Of a DNA stretch of 64,000 bases, positions 58,732-64,000 are shown in pieces. Position numbers and translations under genes: made by a program. The notes under the pieces are model-generated. The model was given only the letters and a program-made list of their open reading frames with translations, was not told where the DNA came from and did not search any database. Source of the DNA: Branchiostoma floridae (taxonomy: Eukaryota; Chordata; Leptocardii; Amphioxiformes; Branchiostomatidae); assembly GCF_000003815.2 (NCBI RefSeq), contig NC_049994.1:9585148-9649147 (forward strand), written 5' to 3'. Numbering within the stretch: position 1 is the stretch's first letter; each line of letters opens with the position of its first letter.

Positions 58732-58787
58732 CACACACACACATGCACCCATGTAAACAAACCACACACACACACACACACACACAA
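58732..58787. repeat. (CA)n microsatellite
   Basis: Interrupted CACACA tracts at 58732-58742 and 58764-58787. Confidence 0.9.
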
Positions 58788-59523
58788 ATACAACAGAAAC
58801 GCACATATCCTAATTAGTCCTACACATTGAAATTCTACCGAAAAAGGCTGTTCTTTGTAACAAATAGTCTTATATCCCATGGAGTTCCTAATGTCTTGAT
58901 TATAACTTAAGCTAGGTTTTAAAACATTCTGCCAAAATGAAAGCAGACAAACTTCCCAGATAACAAAATAAATGTCCACACAAATGTCATTCGAGGAAAA
59001 TGCTGGAAACACTATCAATAAGACAATCCATGGTACATTTAATAAAGCTTTCTGACACATTGAAATATACTAATAGCATCTGATAGTGACAGTCAGATTT
59101 GTCAAAGCTTTCCAAGAATAAGAGATGCACTAGACAAGCTAAGTTGTCTCTTCCTGATGCACTGTTGAAAGTCAGTGAAATATGGTCCCAAATGCGACAT
59201 ACTGACATTGATTCCTTACTCAAGCTTCTGCTACAAGTGGGGAAGGCATGCAAACATATAACACTATGGATGACACATGCAGCAGGACGGAAAAAAACTT
59301 TCAAGGTACTATAGGGAAAATTTGTAGATATCATCAAAAGTATAAAAGGAAGATTTTCCAAATCCTGGTATGAAAATTCTTAGAGTTAGACATAAAATAA
59401 CAAAATACTGCAATAGTTTAAATTCTACGTCTGTCAGTGCAAGTCAGGCATGCAGAAAGTACATAATTTTTTTCACATATCTGGGCACAAAAAGATTAAA
59501 GCGTAGTAACTTGTTTCACTATA

Positions 59524-59697
59524 CAGTAGAAGCCAGTTAATTGCACAACGGATTAATACACGCTTCTGTTAACTGCATGGAATCCCCAAATCCCAAACTG
59601 GTGCAGTCCAGCTGAATAACTTCGCATTATTGCACCATCCGGATAATTGCACAAAATTCACTAGTAAATAGGCCGTGCAATTAAGTGGCTTTTACTG
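59524..59697. mobile_element. 174-bp pogo/Tigger-like MITE, TA target
   Basis: Ends CAGTAGAAGCCAGTTAATTG and inverted CAATTAAGTGGCTTTTACTG, flanked by TA at 59522-59523 and 59698-59699. CAGT..GAA.CC...TTAATTGCAC ends are typical of pogo/Tigger elements. Confidence 0.85.
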
Positions 59698-59911
59698 TAT
59701 TACAGTTGGAAGAAAAACCAAAGAGGTCTTATGCTTACTCAGTACTGTCATCTAATAGACTTACATTGCCTGAGTGGGATTTGTGGACAGCCATACCCCA
59801 AGCATGTTGGAATCCTCACAATACTTATTGAGAAGAGTAGGGGTCTAGGCTAGTCTTATGCGATGCATTAATTGTGCAAAACTGGTGTGGTATGCTGCAA
59901 GGCAGTTTACC

Positions 59912-60075
59912 ACTTATGCAGTAGAAAAGTCACACAGCTTGGCAGCTTTACTACTTATACAATAGAAAAGTCACACAGCTAGGCAGCTTTACCACTTATA
60001 CAATAGAAAACTCACACAGCTTGGCAGCTTTACTACTTATACAATAGAAAAGTCACACAGCTTGGCAGCTTGCAC
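59912..60075. repeat. 41-bp tandem repeat, 4 copies
   Basis: Unit ACTTATACAATAGAAAAGTC then ACACAGCTTGGCAGCTTTACT; copies start at 59912, 59953, 59994 and 60035 with 1-3 substitutions each. Confidence 0.9.
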
Positions 60076-60684
60076 TCCTAATGTGCTGAGAAAGCTTTTC
60101 CTGGAGTTAGACAGCAGACAAGGGAACAGCATGAGGAGGATGGCTTAACTTGGATTAACCACAGCGTGGATGAATCAATATCGAAGTCATCACTGGGTTA
60201 AGATAGGTGGGCCCTTAGCCAAACAAAGGAAATGGCATCTAAGTCCGCCATTACTCTAGAGGACACAGGTAATCTTCTCTAAAGTAATGAGTCTTGACTC
60301 TCGATAAGCACCCTTAGACAGTTACAGTCTTTCACCTCAAGACAGAGGCACTTTCTTTGTACAGCTAATGGCCAAGACAATACCCGGAGCTTCTTACTAA
60401 AAGCCATATTGATCAGACCGGTGCAATTAAGCCTACCTTGTCCCTGCAGACCCAGTGTCCTCTCATAATGTCTCACTACCATATTGGAAATCCATAGGCG
60501 CGGTGCAAGTGGAAAGTGCCGAAGCGGAAGAAAACATGGCCCGGATATTGCGAGGAAAGTCACCGGAGCTTGACTAACGCAGTTGTTTTGGCTGAGATTG
60601 CAGAACAGGGAGCTGGCAGCAACTGGTGGTATAATCACTTACGGGATGAAATATCTGATGCATGATTTATGAATGATCCGAATG

Positions 60685-61212
60685 TGATTCAATGTTCTAA
60701 TACTGTTCAGACACACACCATGCAAAGTACACGCAGCATACATGACTCAGTGATTGGCGACCCTTTGTCTGCACCAAGAGTGTGATGGTTCAAATGACAC
60801 TGACCGACCAACCAAGGGTTAAACTTGGTATACAATGTTCTACACTAGTACTGTTAAATAGATTTTGAAAATACACCAGGTCTAGCAGCATACATTTCCC
60901 AGTGGCTGGCAATCCTACTTCTATACCAGAAGTTTTGGAGTTTGAATCAAACTGACTGACCAATGAAGTGACCAAGAACTACACCTGGTTTTAACCCCCT
61001 CATTGAGTCCTCTGGCTGGTGTAACTGACCAACCAACCAAGCAACAGTAAAATCTGGAATTCATTGTTCTAATACAGTAGCGGTTTAAACAGACACCACT
61101 TCTAGTAGCACACATTTTGCAAGTGGCTCAGTGGCTGCCAATCCTACTTCTATACCAGAAATCTGGGAGTTTGAACCCAACTGACTGACCAATTGATAAC
61201 CAATCAACAGCT
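60685..61212. repeat. Degenerate tandem duplication, 3 partial copies
   Basis: CAATGTTCTA..CTAGTACTGTT-type starts at about 60688, 60833 and 61064. CAATCCTACTTCTATACCAG appears at 60909-60928 and 61139-61158, each followed by GAGTTTGAA..CAACTGACTGACCAA. Confidence 0.7.
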
Positions 61213-62384
61213 AAGCCTGGTATTAACTTCAGAATCTTATTAAGTCCTTTGGGTGGAGTAAAAGCTACAGCAACAGATAGTGAGAGTATAAGTCATCAGT
61301 CCACCACAGGTGAGTGCTATACTCTATCTTACACACCCATGTAGAGTAATTGACTCGGCCCACACACTATATGACTTGGGAGACCTCCCTCTCTCTTTAG
61401 AGTGATGCCGCATGATTGAGGGGAGTAAATCACTGCTCCCAGCAAAATGAAAACTCCCGGACACAAATGAAGACAAACGGATCGCCTCGAGGTGTCCCGC
61501 AATCGAAAATGTTGCCATGCATTTTTCATGGCATCTAAATCAACCAATCAATGGCAAAGGCAACTTCATCTTGGGTGTTTTCCTGCTACAGACATTATTA
61601 TAGTAATCTTGTGTCATAATCTATCGTACCAAGGAAGGAAAGAAATTAATGTGAAATCTATCTATAAGCTACCTTTGAAATTATAATTATCAAATTTTAT
61701 TAACTCTATCACAGTATCAGTATTATATTGTATCTATTTGACAGATCTGTTGCAGAATGAACTACATGTAATGTTCAGTGTATTTGAAAATATTGTTGAA
61801 AAGTAAAGCAGGAATTTCGTAGAAAACACAGATGATAATCATTGATGTAAAATATTGAGAGCAAATTACATGTAACAAAATCTACAGCTGCCAACAAGAA
61901 GCAATAAGTTGCATGCAAGACTCTTTTGCTGTTGTTAAAACAAAACAGCAACCATAGCAATATTTGTAATAAACTCTTTTGCCAACCTGGGATCTATTTT
62001 ACATTACAATTTTGTATAACATAGGATTAGGATTAGAATGATTGCGCTTGTGACCTTAATTGTTATTACACCACCATTGTGAAAATGGACACTTAAACGA
62101 TCCGCACTTAAGACAGGCCAGGCTATTTAAAGGCAAATGTATTTTTGCGTAATGGTTGACTTAAAGGCAGTGGTTAGCCCTAATGATGAACAATAGAACA
62201 CAGTGGAAACTGAACTTTGTTGATGCCACAACTTGGCAGAGTAAGACTATAGCCCTTCAGAACTGTTTTGAGTTGGTCAATACATGTAGCATTATACAAA
62301 ATTAAAAGGGTTCTACATTTGAATCTCATTGCTTGTATATTGTAACATCATATTCTCCATATATTATATTCATATGCTGAACAC

Positions 62385-62840
62385 CATCCACACAAACATA
62401 TAGAAGACAATCTGTACAAACCTATCCTTGGTGCTGAACAGACCATCCACACATACAGGGCACTGTTGCATAATAAAACCTTATGCAAAGCTGTCCTTGG
62501 TGCTAAACTCACCATCTACTCAAACAGACAGGACACTAATGCACAGCACAATCTCTACAAAGCCTTGTCCTTGGGGCTGAACATACCATCTACACAAACA
62601 TACAGGGCACTGTTACACAGCACAATCTGTAAAAACACCTGTCCTTGGAGCTAAACACACCATAAAATCTACACAAACATACAGGGTACAATTACACCAT
62701 ACAGCCTGTATACAAAGCTGTTCATGGTGTTGAACTCCCATCCACACAAACATACGGGATACTGGTGCAAAACACAGCCTGTACATACCCCTGTCCTTGG
62801 TGCTGAACTCACCACCCCCTCAAACATACAGGACACTGGC
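62385..62840. repeat. ~75-bp degenerate tandem repeat, about 6 copies
   Basis: The core TGTCCTTGGTGCTGAACTCA recurs at intervals of 67-78 bp (near 62427, 62494, 62570, 62644, 62722 and 62793), with CACAAACATACAGGGCACTG between. Confidence 0.85.
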
Positions 62841-63160
62841 TGAGATGAGTCACACATCTGGGAGTACCTCTATGCTTTTCAAGACTTCCAGTGCATTCCT
62901 TAAGGTAGTGGTGCTCAACAATCCTCTTAAGGACTACATTCCCTATCACTACATCTACATCACAGTTGATAACTCTGATGGCTAAGGCAGGATTCTTGTT
63001 TCTATAATATTGGAACCTTTCTGCAATTATAGTACATACTTCACAGACATATTAAAACTAGTATATCCTGTTTCCTGTGGTGCATGTTTTCTGTAGTCCA
63101 GTTATTCATGATTTCTCCTTTATAAATTGTGCTTTCCCTAGAATCTCTTAACAGAATGCA

Positions 63161-63520
63161 ATTACTCAAGCAACTGGATATGATTTTCCAAATGGTCAGA
63201 CATTTAAGATAACATCCATTGTCTTTCGTCAGTGACACATTAAACAGATGTTGAAAAATAAAAAAATAAACAGTATTACGACAAACTAAGACAATAACCA
63301 TGACCCAACTGCAAGATAATCAGGTAAGCACAACAAGATGAAACTCTAGTGTTCATACGTCCATGTTTTTGTACATTTCATTCTAGACCAAACATGGAAC
63401 TTTTTCATACAGGTTGGCAAATGATCAGTCACACGAGCTGCTGACAAGCAGTTGCTTAGTTACTATTTGATGAAAATGGATGACCCTGTCTTTATTGGTG
63501 ACACATTTCCGATGTTTCCT
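63161..63520. repeat. Fragment of dispersed repeat sharing the 38.2-kb hairpin core
   Basis: TTACTCAAGCAACTGGATAT at 63162-63181 is the hairpin-arm core from 38.2 kb. Downstream, GTCTTTCGTCAGTGACACAT (63220-63239) and GTCTTTATTGGTGACACATT (63489-63508) are related direct repeats. Confidence 0.5.
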
Positions 63521-64000
63521 CCAAGAAAAGACTGACACGGCATCTGTAACAACTACACCTCATGCAATATGTGTCCGTCCATCACCAAAACTTCCAGAAA
63601 CTGGCTGAGCGTGACAACTAAATTTGGAAAACTGCCGGATGCACATCCAGGGGAGGGAAAAATGATTAATATTTCAATTTTCCTGGACAACTTCGACAAA
63701 TTTCATGTCCTATCTGCCAGTCCATAATGCAGCCAGGCATCAGTCTTATTCAAACAACCATTGATTCTGATATGAGTTGACACAAAGGTCAACTCCGGTA
63801 TCCCCCCGCGTCCCGTGTTTATTGCCCTCTGACCCGCCCAATCGACTTTTCCGCAAACCCCTGATCATTTTCTCGTTGTCGGCAGACCCAATCCCCAATG
63901 ATTGGCACGTAATCAGATCTTAAACATTTTCCAGTGCCGGGCCCAAACTGCACTTAGTGCCTTGTCGGCTTAGATAAGCTGCCCTGGGTTAAACTACAAG

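Overview
This window is animal nuclear DNA: intron-rich, with GT/AG-bounded exons, and dense in MITEs and other small DNA transposons. Two recognisable multi-exon genes both lie on the minus strand. The gene families, exon style, frequent ACATGTA-type words and the repeat families (TACTGTAAATGCA / TTCGCGG elements, TAGGGCTGGGTA hAT elements, AGCCTGGGTACCATCC elements) suggest a lancelet (Branchiostoma) or a similar invertebrate deuterostome. The organism is an inference. One 100-base assembly gap lies at 5114-5213.

Gene 1 (about 32.1 kb down to and beyond the left edge, minus strand) encodes an EPLIN/LIMA1-LIMD2-type LIM-domain protein. I could trace a non-coding first exon (~32.05 kb), a 12-kb first intron, three N-terminal coding exons (19.9, 18.9-19.1 and 18.0-18.2 kb), the two exons that together make one complete LIM zinc-binding domain (11.5 and 10.8 kb), and a linker exon (8.3 kb). 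Then comes a tandem array of very small exons (51-69 bp) running off the left edge. These alternate between two types, A and B. All are symmetric phase 1-1, so any number can be included or skipped without a frameshift. An internal start at 14.97/13.70 kb would give a short, LIMD2-like protein. A 5.35-kb TIR element, a 173-bp MITE and a 208-bp MITE sit in the array's introns, and a ~1.5-kb foldback element sits in an upstream intron.

The middle (32.1-46.6 kb) has no confidently recognised gene. It holds two possible minus-strand 5' exons (33.1-33.3 and 36.5-36.7 kb) and several TIR elements, a long hairpin and a hAT element.

Gene 2 (46.7 kb to beyond the right edge, minus strand) is a GPATCH8/ZNF804-family gene. 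The window has a Lys/Glu-rich exon (58.5 kb), one uninterrupted 5,280-bp exon (47.4-52.6 kb; Pro-rich, Lys/Ser-rich and RS-rich) and a Gln/Pro-rich terminal exon (46.7-47.1 kb). All splice phases fit. The zinc-finger and G-patch exons expected for the family would lie to the right and were not found. Its introns carry several minisatellites, one of which runs right up to a 5' splice site. Nothing in the window suggests that the two genes work together: gene 1 belongs to an actin-cytoskeleton family, gene 2 to a nuclear, probably RNA-processing, family.
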